From Struthidea cinerea (lineage: Eukaryota > Chordata > Aves > Passeriformes > Corcoracidae), in contig VZTI01001185.1 in the NCBI GenBank assembly GCA_013397865.1, positions 187,149 through 251,148 on the forward strand: DNA of 64,000 bases. The letters run 5' to 3'. The translations under genes and the position numbers were made by a program. Shown piece by piece: positions 1 to 13,000 of this stretch (position 1 is the stretch's first letter; the number at the start of each line of letters is the position of its first letter). The notes under the pieces were generated by a model. That model worked only from the letters and a program-made list of their open reading frames with translations, did not search any database and was not told the DNA's origin.

Positions 1-3000
1 AAACCAGAAGACTATGTATATGAAACCAGACCCTTATTATTTTTATTAATTTTTAATTTTTATTCAATTATGGTAATTATGCTAGAAAAAATTTTTAAAA
101 TGCCTTCCGGGAGATATGTGCTATGTGAACTAGACATTTCCTGATATGGGCTGAACATTACACTTGTATATGTCAAACACTAAGTAAAGTTATTCTATGG
201 TATCCCGTTTCTCCTGAAAAATAAATAACATTCAGAAAAGATTTCTAGTAGGTGAATCTGAATTGGCAAGTAATTCAAATCCATACAATTTGCTCAAGGC
301 TATTACTTTGTTCCTTTCCTCCCCTCTCCTTGTGAAAAGCAGTCCTCAAGGATCTGTCTGAGAAAAGACTAATTTGTGGTGCTATGCAGAAGGCTGCATA
401 AACTTACAGCAATCGTAAGATTAACGTCATGATCAGAAGGAGTTCACTTGGTATGCTCCTCACTTGTCTCTCATTTGTGCTCCCTTGATGATTATTGAAT
501 AATTATATTAATTACATCCAGTGGAGGGGAGTAATCACCTGAGAAACAGGTCACTCAATTTCCCTTTGTGTGTGTCCTTAGGAAGCATCTTTTCAAAGGG
601 CTTGCACAGAAACTGATTTTCTGTAGAAAAATGCTATCAGACTTTTTTTCCTCAAAATGCCTGTAAACATCAAGAATGGAGCATGGCAAATTGGAAGAAT
701 GTGTTTCCTCTCCACATAGACATTCTATAAACAAAGTTCTTATCTGTTGGTGTGCCATCTGTGGATAATATTCTTGCTGCATTTTGCTGAGATACAGAGC
801 ACTTGTAAATCTGTCATTTTAATTTATAGCTGATATAATCCATCTGTTTATTTTTAAGGAGAATAAGCTATGAAGTGGACTGGAAATTTGATAATGTCAC
901 TTTATTCTCTTCTTTGTTGACCTATATGTATAACAAATGTATCATGTTCAAAATTATAAATATGTTGAATGAAGACAACTTTGAGCATTCTGGCTTCATC
1001 TCAAGATGTTTGCAGCTGAATGCATACTCAATTTGTCATCTTTCCCAATTATTTATTTATTTGGAGTGAGTTGCCTTATTTTCTGAACTTGTCATAAAGA
1101 GGAGGACTGGAGTGTTGGTGCTGAATGGGAATGGCCCCTTTGCTTTCATTCATAAAATTCAATATCCCTACTGCATTTTGAAGAAAAACATTTCTTCCAC
1201 TTTGTTTTCACTGTTCATTGTGTGACTGGGAAATCAGTGTTTCATAGGATAAGGATTTCTTCAAACTCTCCTTCTTCAGGGGAAATAATGAGTGCTGTGT
1301 CCAGCTGTAGCATTATTAGCATGGTAGCATGGTTATAGCTTGATGCTTCCTACTAGGAAATCTCCCCTTTGATTTCTGAAGGATTCTTTTTGGCATCTGT
1401 AAAATTTTCCTTCCAGGCATGGTGTGAGACCTCCACAGGTTTTGTGGAGGCTGAATAGAGGTCCATCAGGGTCTGAACCTGTTCTGAAAGCTGCTGATGA
1501 ATGTGATATAATAATGCCTTATTTTTGCTTTTCAAGCCTGTTTAGATCAGCTTCCTAATCTCACTTCTGCATTGGAGAATCCTATTTTTCAGCATTGATG
1601 AAACTAAATACTGTATCTTTATGGCCCTCAATCCTCATTTTATGTCCTAATGTGTTTACAGAAAGAATGACCAAACCATGAACAAGAATATTGCATTTTC
1701 TCTTATAGACAAAAGCCATTTGAAGAGAACTCAGGAAAAATCTCCTGTATTTTGCTACATACTGTGCTGTCATTCTCCATCTCTTCTTTCTTCCCATGCC
1801 TTCCCAAAAACTCCTTTTCTGTGTGTTGTACTCTGAAGACTCTGGTGCGGTGCATAATGATATTGTCTCTATTGTCTCTGGCAAATTATTTTATCCAACT
1901 TCAATGAAATATAACAGCACCATGCTTTAAATCTCTCAGTGCCTAGAGTGAGTGCATTTTCAGATTTCTCCATGGTTATTGAAAAGGAAAATCTTTATGG
2001 GAATGATTGGTAAGGTCATGCTCCCATGGGATAACCCATAAGATTTTGATGTCCATCTACATGTTATATAATTTTTTTTAGGATTGGCCACCAAATCAGA
2101 AAATGAAACTTGTAGAGAGGTTTTCAGGAACATTTTCCAGCTATGAGAGAGACATTGGAGTGCAAGTAGGCAGTTTGCAGGTCAAAGTTCAAGTTTCTTT
2201 CCTTTGAAAATGCTGCAGTTATAGCTGTGGGGATTTTTTGTATGTGCACATTTGTAAACTTCTTTCAAAAGGAGTTGTAATGATAAAATTAAAAAGTTGA
2301 TCAGAAGCAGAATTACATAGGTCCAAAACTCATTACCAGAAGTTTTACTAAAACCAGCTGTGTGTAATATTGATATGAGACAGAACAGAATGGCTTGTTA
2401 TAGCACGCAAAGTTTCACGGCTTTATAACGACTCCTTTGGATTCAGTCCAGTGAATAGTTTAACTCTATAAATAATGCAGTCTTGCTACAATTTCCTTTC
2501 TCAAGATTTGATCTCCTTAATGATTTCAAACCTGCCCTGTCCCATAGTATTATTACACCGCTTTAAATGGCTGTGAATTGCTGACTTCTGATAGCTATGT
2601 GGACTTTTTTCTGCTGTTTCTTTCAAATTGACCCTTCAGTTAAAAGTAAATTATCAGAAAAGAAAAGAAAAAAGGGTCATACTGTCTCTGCGTTGCTCAT
2701 TCTACTGGAGACACCCACAAAATGAGACATCTTTTCAGCTGTACTATCATTCTATTTATTACTCTTGGGGATTACTTGTTTAACTTCAGTAACTTATTTG
2801 ATTTCAGTATCTTTCAATGTCAGGGGAATATGCATTTCTATTTCATGCAGTCAAGAGAGTGAAGAAGGTCTGGAGATGACTGGCTGCACATCTCCACTAG
2901 TTGAAGGAAGACAGGTTCTGGATGTGCACCTTCATGTCAGGTATTGCCCATAAGAAAGTTTCCCTATCTGTGAAGCTTTTGGGCATTCTGTTGTAAAAGG

Positions 3001-3974
3001 TGGAAGTCTTTTTCTGTGGTCATACTTGGTCTTCTCTGTACAAAACACTCACCATATCCTCAGAGCATATGGTTGCAAATCAGGAATTATAACCCTCCAG
3101 TTCCTTAGAGTTTTAGAAAAAGTGATGACCTGACTTTTTGGGTTTGAATCTGTGGGGTTTGTATAGTGTTATTTCAAATTTTTCTATGTGTAAAGGATAA
3201 AAGGTGAATTAATGCAGAGGGGAGCTGAAGTTTCACCAGGGGATGAGTCATCTCAGAGCTCACGTTTGTGTGTGTGCATGCTTCTGTGCATGTCTGATTG
3301 TTGGTTTTGTTGCTTTCATTTACTTACAGATGGCTAAGCAGGAATCAGATGTCAGCTTCCTCTGACTCCTACACCACAAAAATATATCTTGACTCATGTT
3401 TTCTATGTGTTTTGAATTCATTCTGCATAATTTCTATTCTCTTGTAGAAATAAGGCTGCTAACAAGTATTATGTTTTCTCAAATATTGAAAGGATTGAAT
3501 AGAAACTTAATGGCTGTGGCAGACAGCACCATCTGTCATTCACTGAACCTGGAGAAAAGGTTTTGAAGACTTGAGGCAATGGACTTGAATTTCAAAAGTG
3601 CTGGAAAGTTACTTGCTGCAGCAACCTCCATCTGAAATCAGTGGTAAGGTTAGAGACTCTTCAGGAGGACAGGCAATGGGCAGTGGATTTAATCTGTATC
3701 ACTGCCAGCTGTGTGGAAATATAGTGGAAATAGTGGCTGCATCCGGTATGCCAGCTTTCCTGATTTTATTGCAGGCTCACTGCTGTTTCCCTTACTCCAT
3801 CCCAACAACTGTAGTTATATGATTGCACAAGAATTTTGGCTTTTATTTAGTAAGAAAGAATTTCTAAACCCCAGGTTAGGGAGGGAAAGCATGAGAAAGT
3901 GAGACTACAAATCATGGGCATGAGATACCGAGTTAAGAATGAATTTTAAATTAAATATTTTTGTAACTGGTTGG
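1..3974. other. Unique non-coding sequence, no gene seen
   Basis: AT-rich sequence with frequent stops in all six frames; no open frame exceeds about 100 codons and none resembles a known protein. CpG dinucleotides are rare, as expected for methylated vertebrate intergenic or intronic DNA. I see no recognisable transposon, RNA gene or promoter. Only short A/T runs and a GT-rich patch near 3265-3300 stand out. Conserved regulatory elements could be present but cannot be recognised from one sequence. Confidence 0.7.
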
Positions 3975-3994
3975 GTTTTTTTGTTTTTTTTTTT

Positions 3995-4025
<31 letters not shown>
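3975..4025. repeat. Long T tract (poly-T, broken by a few G)
   Basis: Three T runs separated by single or double G, the last being 29 uninterrupted T (3997-4025). Read on the minus strand this is a long A tract that directly follows the sequence at 4026 and above, so it could be the tail of a retroposed copy lying on the minus strand. I see no AATAAA just before it on that strand and no target-site duplication, so a plain homopolymer expansion is equally likely. Confidence 0.9.
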
Positions 4026-4029
<4 letters not shown>

Positions 4030-7000
4030 CTACTCACTAATTTTGGAGGCTTCCTCAAGACTTTTGCCATGCTTGAGTTTGGCAGGAGTGGTGTATTTCC
4101 TTTTCAAGGTACATCTTTCACGTTGCAAAAAGCTGGAAGAGGCTCCTATAGCATGCAAGTTGTCTCCAAAGTGAGACAATCTGGAAGGACACAGCATGGT
4201 ATCTGTCTCCTCTTTTATGTTCTTCTCAAGTAGGAAAGCAAGCCCACAGTCCAGCAAATGTCTCACAAACAAGATGTATGCTGTCTGATTACTACTGTAG
4301 TAACTATCCAAGGGAAAGCAAACACGGGCTAGCAGGAATTCTATGCACTGGTTTAACGGCACTTATGGCATCTTGTCTGGACTAACTTTCTTGCAAGAAT
4401 GTCTTCTGAGCTATTTCTCAGACGAGAACAAATGTTTTTTTCCAGAGCAGCTAAATAAATTTGTAATGATTTCCAGGAGTATTACCTGTATGTGAAGTTC
4501 CTCTAGCATCCGGGCTTATTTACAGCCACGTCTCCACTTAAGTGGACAGCAAATGCTGGTGTGGCGAGATGTCATACAGTCATCGTGCAAGCAAGGAACT
4601 TTATTTGAGTTTATGCTTTGTGAAAACATTGTGTATTTATACATAATACCATGTATTATGAAAAGAAAGAGTAGAAATGAAAGAACACAGTAAAGAAGTT
4701 AACAGAGGTGATGCAAAATCCATGTATATAGTGAACAGATAAAAAAAAAAAATCTGTCAAAGGGCTTCTTCCCTCATTTTACTTCCCTTACTTGTTTGCA
4801 AAACTCACTTAGAGTGCAAAGCCAATTTAAAAATTACATTTTCCCTGTAGTTTCTGCCAATATTCATAACTAACTGTAATACAGATTCTATCATCTACCT
4901 TACAAATTTAAGAGTCCCTAATCTGTTTCACTCTCTAGATAGCACATTAGAAAATTAAAGTTTTGAGATTTTTTTCCCCTCCAACTGTCCTAATTAAAAT
5001 TACTCACCACATACACTGTCTACCTTCTGTCATGCTCTGTCTTGTTGCTGAGATAGAATCAATTTTAATTACAAATGAACTCTTTGTATTTTATCCTCTC
5101 TGAAGAATCCACAATACAAATGACAGGAAATAAGGATTTAACTGAAGTAACAAAGATAAAACAAATAGTTTTACTGTTTGTTTGAGTCCCAACAGTAGAA
5201 AGTGTGAGGAAAAAAATCAACTAATCACCATGGAAGAGCTCTGATCCTTTTTATAACTTCATTGTTCTCTATGATTTACATTCTTGAGATGCTGAATTCA
5301 GAAATATAAATTATGAAGCACAGATTTTTATCTTGACTACCAACACAAACAGTTTCAGTGGCTTTTTAGACTAAATCTTTCCTTTTAAAGACACGTAGAT
5401 AGCCTCTTCATATCAAAGAAACAATCTCACATCTAATTGGAAAAATTTTACGCTTGTGATCTATGTACTGAAAAATGCAACATTATTTTACAGGCAGTGC
5501 CTCTTTTTTTGTGCCATCTTTCCCATCCTAATCCATCCCAGCCTATCTCATTCCATCCTATCCCTAAATGAAACATGATGTATTTTCAAAAAAAGAGAAA
5601 ACATTCTAAAGCTGAAATCCAGCACATTAAATTCGCCAGTTCAAATAAGGCCTGTTTAAAATTTGTTGAAAACAGTCCTTAAATAATCTTTTCTGAATTC
5701 ATTCCACGAACAATTTGTTTTGCAGCTTTTAATCTTTGTTTTTCCCATGTTAACTTTTATCTCGTATATTATTCCTCAAATCTGCACACACGATTCTTGC
5801 AATGATTTATTCATTTGCAGAAAACTACAGAAGTATATAATCATGTCTATTTGGGCCAGACATTCCTAAAACAATTGTCGTAGGCATATCCTGAACACCC
5901 AGTATACAAAAACACACTCAATCTGCAAGTGATTACTAGAGATGATTGCAAGCAATACAAAGGTTGTTTTTACATATCTTCATATCTCATTTCTGTCTCT
6001 CTGAGACACTCAGAATTACACCAGTAATTCTCTAAAGAGGAAGAGTGCAACTGGCTGATAGCACTTTTGGGAAGACCATCGCTGTAGTTTGCTGTCAGGT
6101 AGATGACCACCAGCTCTTGGTATTGCAGAGCACAGGGAAATACAGTCTGTGGAACAAGCTACTACTAGAACATACTTCTAATCATACTTTCTACATTTCC
6201 TAATACATTTCTTCTGTACCTCATAATAGATACTGGAAGAAGGTGGCAGGTTGACCATTGTCCATAGAAAGATGTGTGTCGCATTCTTAAAGAAGAGAAA
6301 TTTCTCAGTTCAGGATAGATGTGTGTTAAAGAAACTCTAGGTTAGTCATGATTTTAAGTTGATTCTTAGCTAGATATTGGTGTAGCTTATGACTAAAAAT
6401 ATGACCACCAGCAGCAGTGAGGTTCCTTGCTTCTGTTGTTAATTCACACTACAGGAACAATATCCACAGAATCCCCCTTTGTCTGAACCTCACAAGCAGA
6501 CATTTTTTGCACAAATACCTTCCAAAACAGAGTTGGAGGTCTCACAAATCAAGTTCAAATCCACTCTTGTAACTTCCAACATATTTCTTCTTGTAGTGGG
6601 GTCAGAAACTCTAAAGAGGTCCCTCCTGAAACATGTGTATGTCAGTAAAATGCATGGACATTCACTTCTTTTTCCTTATTAAACACTTGAAAACTTGCTT
6701 GAAAGACCACACAGTATTATTTACTGATATACTCCAGATACAGTTCTACTCTAAAATATAAATAAATTGTCTGGCATTCAAGCAGACAGATGTTACAAAT
6801 AACAAACACAGGGGGTTAAAGAAATCACACCTTCAAGTTCTTTTGTATAAGCATGAGGACAAGAAATGTATTCTTGTTACCATAATAAAGTTAAGTATCA
6901 TTTACACTCACAAGAGTCTAGGCATTTGCTGTTTAGGAAAGAAATGCCCAGCATCAGTATGTAGCTTACCTTAACTGGCTTGCCACACACTTTTTAAAAT

Positions 7001-10000
7001 GGCACTTCCTCCAAGTAAAAATCACAGTCTTTACAAAGGCAACCCAAGGCCATATTGAGGTCTCATTGAGAGCGATACCAATCTAGGAGAAATTCTTCAA
7101 TCAAATTCAACCTTATCTCTATTTTCTGTTGTATTAATAAAAATGAATGGTTGGATTTTCCATACAACCACCTAAGTACTATTTGATTTTAGGAGTTTAG
7201 GAGGTTGTGGGTCTTGGATGCATTGTGCTGCAATGTCTTTTACAACATTCAGCCTAGGAGAAATAATGAAGAAAAGTCATCTAACATTTTATACCCTTTC
7301 CAATATCAGGCTCACCGAATGTGAAGAATCTCAGTTTTGTCAATTCAGTTATGAGGTGCTTTTGCACTATGAATATGCATAGATGAAATCTGAAAGCAGT
7401 TACAACAGTATTTATCAAAATAATTCCTACAAGTTTAGAGGTCTATTTTTAATTAACAAGACATTGACTCTTTTAGAGGTGATTCGTAAAGGGGATAAAA
7501 GAGAGATATGTTCAACTTTGACTTAAAATTAGAATTAAAAATTAATGTAAATCTCTTGAGACCCAAAAGTATTTGGCTAATGGAATGCAAGGTGTATACA
7601 AATATTTGATGAGATTAATTTGAAATTTAACTTTTTCAGTATTAAGAGTTTGGATTTTGCAACTAAGAAAGCAACAGTGGTGAAAGAAATTATCTACTCT
7701 GCTTCAGAAAACTGGCAGCTCTTGACCTTGTTATTTTAATGAAACTTCAGGAGCATAAAAACAATTTCACTTTATTTAAAAAAGTTGTTTCACTTCTGTC
7801 CTTAGGATAAGCTTCGTTGACTTCTATATCATTCAGACATGAAATATGAATGTTGAGTTATTCCTTAAAGGGCATTGAAGACTTTGTAATGTATTCTGAT
7901 GTAGGAATTAATTTAAAACTTATCCAGTGTTTTCTTTGTCCTTGCCCTTTGTTGCAGTAATTGTCTGGGTATGTTTGTAAGGCACAAGAATTAAGGGCTG
8001 TTATCTGAATTTTAGCCCTTGCACACTGTGATAAAAGGGGATAACAAAGCTTGGAAATTTGGACTCCCTGTCCTGGTGCAGGGCTGGAGCTTGTTGCCAG
8101 CACACCACTGCAGGTTCTCTCCAGTTCCTCTGCTGTGAGGAGTGTGAGTGTGAGATACAGGAGTGCAATTACAGCCCTTCATGGAAACCCTACTGTGTGA
8201 TGCGATGCAGAGCTGTGCCTGCACTATAATGCGTGCGTGACTGAGGACAAACCTGTCCACACCCACGTGTGAACCTTAGGTTGTACCGTGCTCAGACAAA
8301 GCAAAACCACTTCTGAGCAGGGTCTGATGGAATTGGAAGTTTGCTGCAGTTTACCCACCTGGATCAGTGGATTGGAAATCAGGGGTGATTTTAGGTCTGG
8401 CTGGAAGCCACCCACTTCATAAGGAGAAAATATCTTATGAATACTGAGGGATTTCTGCAAGCTCCCACACCTCAGCAGCAGATGCAATCTTTCACAGATG
8501 AAGGAATTGTATGGGAAATTATCTTAAGGAGCACTGAAACAAATAATTCTGGCTGTGCATCCAGACACCCACATAAAAGTTCAGAAACAACTCAGGAAAA
8601 TAATGCCTTTGGAAGTGCTCTGCCAGACTGTGCTAATCACTTATAGGGATCCCAGCACCATTTGTCCTGGTTAACAGTTTGTTCACAGGCATAACCAGAG
8701 GAGTGTTTAGGGACATTGCAACTGGTGTATATTTACTGCCTATACCATTAAAAGAGGTGTGGTATCACAGCAGGAGTTGCTGCAGAAAAAGCTGATTTTT
8801 TTCCCCTCATCTCCTTGCAAATTATAGTAAAATACGTCCACAAAAATGGTTATTAAAGTATTGAACTCCTGCCCTACAAGCCATTTTGAAGAAACATTGT
8901 TTAGTAACTTGCTCACATTTTATTTTTCTCAGAAATTCGTGGGAGACATGACAACCTGTGTTAGAACCAAATTGCAACACGAAGAATAAAATGACTGTTC
9001 AAGCTAATAGAGGAATCCAGCAGTAATTCAGAAGATGTATAAAAGTTTTTTAGATAAATAATTTGAATTAGATTACCAGTGACTGGTGAAAGTGTTTCAA
9101 AGGTTTCCATCTGTATTTGGGTGACTAAGGCCAGTGATAGTCACTTACCAACAATGTGGATGTGGCTTTGGGATTTAAAATGTGACTTTTCAGTGTTAAC
9201 AAGGCAGTAGGGAAGACTGGGGTCTGTACTGGTGCACAGCTGATGGAAAAGATATTTATCCCGATGTTATCCAGCGTTGATCTAGTCTTAAAAGTTGTTC
9301 TTATGTGAAGACTGGGAATCATACACTGGGTGCTATGAGACTCTAATGCATCATATACTTTATCTCTTACTGCAGTGCTTTCAGCACCACTTAAGATTGC
9401 ACTTAGAAACCAGACTGAACAGACTCCATAAAAATTAACTATTCCCATCAATGAATGTCCTCTTCCCAATATTTTTGAAGTAAGAGTTTTCTTCCTTTCA
9501 GTAGCCTTTTCCCAAGCAATAACTATCATCCTAATTGGCTGTAATTTATACCCTTATTATTAGGAAATCCAGGGAATGAAAGCTAAGAGGCAACCACAAG
9601 ATCTGCTGAATCTGAGTCCCACATGTAATAGTGATAAATGCTTGCACATATCTGCAGAACTGTGCTTACACACTAGGCCTCCCTGATTTAGATATAAAGG
9701 ATTTGGCTTTAGAAGAGCTAAGTCTGTGAGTAGTAGGTGCACCACAGAAGAAGTCAAAATGCCTACTGCTTGTCACAACAATAATACTTGTGATGACAAA
9801 AATGCCCTTCATTGTTCTGCCTCCAACAAAAAGAAAACTGCATAAGAGTTGCCAAAATGCAACTCCCTTTCATGAAGAATTTGTTTCAAGGAGCTTTCCA
9901 GAAATATTAAGGAGTTTGAAGATAAGACTGTCACTGGAGAAGAGATAACTACATAATTATTAAGAAGAAGCAATTGCCAGTCACTGCCACTCCAAGAGAA

Positions 10001-13000
10001 ATTAAATTATTCTGAAAGAAGCTAATAAGAAAGGGTGTGGGAGATCTTTCTAAAATATCAGAAAATGAGAAAATATATGTAAAGATGGTGTGAGGACAAA
10101 GTGATCAATGAGGCAGATGTGCGAGAAGATTTGGTCAAAAGAATAACAATTTTAGTATTTCATGTGAAAAATCCACAGTTACTGCATGTAACCTGCAGGT
10201 TGGAAGTGGGTGTTTGCATGTGTATGCATACAGAAAAATGATAAAATTTAGTAAAATGTGACACTTCACATTCACGCACCAAAAAGTATTGCAGCCAAGA
10301 ACATTCTTGATTTCAAGGACGAGCTCAGTGAGACATGAACTGGAGTAACCTGACTGCCTTCCAAGGAGATCCATGGTTGTGCACCCCTGATAATCTGTTG
10401 CACACATCATGGGGTCAAAAGAGACCATCTGCATTTTTTTCTTCTGGCTCATATCTTGTTTACACTGCATAGAGCACTGATTTGTTGCTTTCCCTTTAGG
10501 CACTTCCACTTCACGATCGCTTTCCTTTCCCGTACCTAGCTGTCATTTAAGCTATTAGAAAAATATTTTTACTGTGATTATAAGCCATTAACTTTCTATG
10601 ATGTAGATATACATTTGAGAATGCATTATTTTATTAGATAAGAGCATTGTCAGGTACTGCACAAATTTCCCTTCAACAAGTAGATTACACCTAGAGTGCT
10701 CTGAACTGCTGGCCCTGCCATGTTCGATCAGCAGGCAGCTCTTGGTTTGTTCAGAATCATCACGCTGCTGTTTCTGGAGGAGTTTGACATCAGGAAGAGA
10801 GCCTGTAGAATTATTTGGAATTTACAATAAAGATCCTTAACAATGATTCTTTTAAAAACAATGGTGCAGTTATAAGTTAGCTGCGTAGTTGTTGATCTTG
10901 TCTGCCTTTCAGGCTGTTGTTGGCCACTGTGATTTTACAGGATTTTATAAGATGTGGGTGTAAGATTTTGCCTCTGGGCCAAAAGTAAGAGTTTGCATAA
11001 CACACTTGTATCCTTGAGCCTTACTGTAACTATGGCGACTGGGAAAGGAAAGAGCTATCTTCAAGGACTTCAGAGCAGGAGAAGGGTCATAGCTGGAGAA
11101 AAAGGCCAAACAACTCTGCACTCAATAAACTGAAGCAGGAAACCACAGCATGACTCATTTCTTATGCGTAATGTATCATCAGAGCTCTCCCGTTACAGTT
11201 CACTGGTGGAAATGAAGTTCATCTTTCTCTGGCTTTCAGGAAACTGCTGAGAGAAAACTCCTTTAGGGAAGCCACAGCTCCAGTATTGGGTGTTTCGCAA
11301 GCAGAAGGGCAATGCCGATACCTGACTGCTGTTAGATCCAAACTCATACTTTGCATATCTTACCCCCGACTGAAGTTTCAGGTTCTCTTCAAACCACGTT
11401 TTCTTGGTGAGAACTTCAGTATCCTGGTATCCGTAGCCTCAGAGTGCAAGCACTAGTACTGGATCAACTCCTTTCTTCTTATTCTCCACCATAATAATGT
11501 GAACAGCAAGTGAAACAACTCTGATAATGCAAATAAGCTGAAACAATGAAATTTTTTATTGGGATTTTTTTTGGACAACGATTGGCAGTTAAACCAGGTC
11601 TTGGAAGGGAACCAACTTAGATTCCGTTCCTATTCTTATTTAATAACTGTTATTGCGGGACTGTGATATGGGACTCTTACTGAACTTCACAACAAAAACA
11701 AGTGATCCTGTTTCCAAGTTTCCTGCAGGATTTTAGATTGGGGATAAAAAGCACCAAGGATGTATTGGGAACGCCCAGTGATTTGGGGAGATAAAACAGG
11801 GAGTAGAGACACACACACAGACATGGGCAATGCTGACCTAGAGCCATCTTGCTTTTTTGTTCTGAAACAAAATGTCCACAAAAGAAGACTCCTGTCCTGA
11901 AATATTAAACCATAGAGCTACAGGCTGTATTTTAAAACTGTTTTTGTTTTCATAAAAGGCTACATTAATAATATCTTGGCATGGTACTGAGCACCATCAA
12001 TTGTGTAAAATTCTGTTGCCTGCTGTTCTCTTCTATCATTAATAATACATCCTAAGATGGGAGTGAGAACAGAGTCTTGCAATGCTAGCTGATAAGATAG
12101 CTGAAAATGCTTCTTTCATTCCAACTATGATAAAATAAGGAGTAATCTTTCAGACTGTAGACGATAGATTCAAAGCTGAACTCGGAGCATCTAACCCTGC
12201 TCAAAGTCATGGGACTTCACTGCCTGGAGGAAACAAAAACGGAACTGAGATTTAAAAAAAAGAAAAAAACCTCCACCCTGGAGACAGTTCTATCCCCCAA
12301 GCCCTAAGTTTAGCCTTGAAAATATCAGCATGGTTTTCTCTATGATCTAATGATCTGTCAGTGTACTGTAAATTAAGCCTGTGCAACTGAAAAAACCAAT
12401 TTTTTAGTCTACATTTTTCTCCCCAGTTTTTGAAGGCTTTATCCTTCTCATCTCCTGAAAATGTTTCCTTTATCCTGATCTGAAAATTAAAAAAAAATGT
12501 TCCTAGAAATGCTATTGTTCATCTAGGCATGTTGTTTTTGAAAATAGTACCTATAAAAACAATGGTGATGTGCTCTTTCTTAGGAGGTTGTTCAAGAACT
12601 CCAAATTTGAGACCATGAACAAGATCCTAGAATTCACGCTTTCCAAATCAATCATCTTGGAAATCTGTCTTTCATTCAAATTTTTCTTGTTCAGATGTAG
12701 CATTAGACTTTTGTTCTGTCTTTCTGCAGTGAAAACATGTGCGTTTTTGCTAATGAAGAAATTTGTTGGTTGCTTACTCTTATTCTGCTTTTTTTCTTGC
12801 AGAGGGCAGTTCAGGTAGACCTGGGAGGACTGGAATGCTATTTTTCATGTTGTTGTAACAGAGAGGAGGCACCTGACTTCATTTCAAATGAAGTTCTGTA
12901 TCTGTCCCTCGCATGTCCCTTTATATCTAGGGAGGCCAGCAAACTACTTTGAAAGTAAATAAAGATATGTTGTTTCAACTCTTCAACCTGAAGAATAATT

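Noticed and set aside
9125..9529. 134-codon minus-strand open frame
   Set aside because: No known motif or domain, ordinary AT-rich composition and no splice or promoter context; frames of this length occur by chance in 64 kb.
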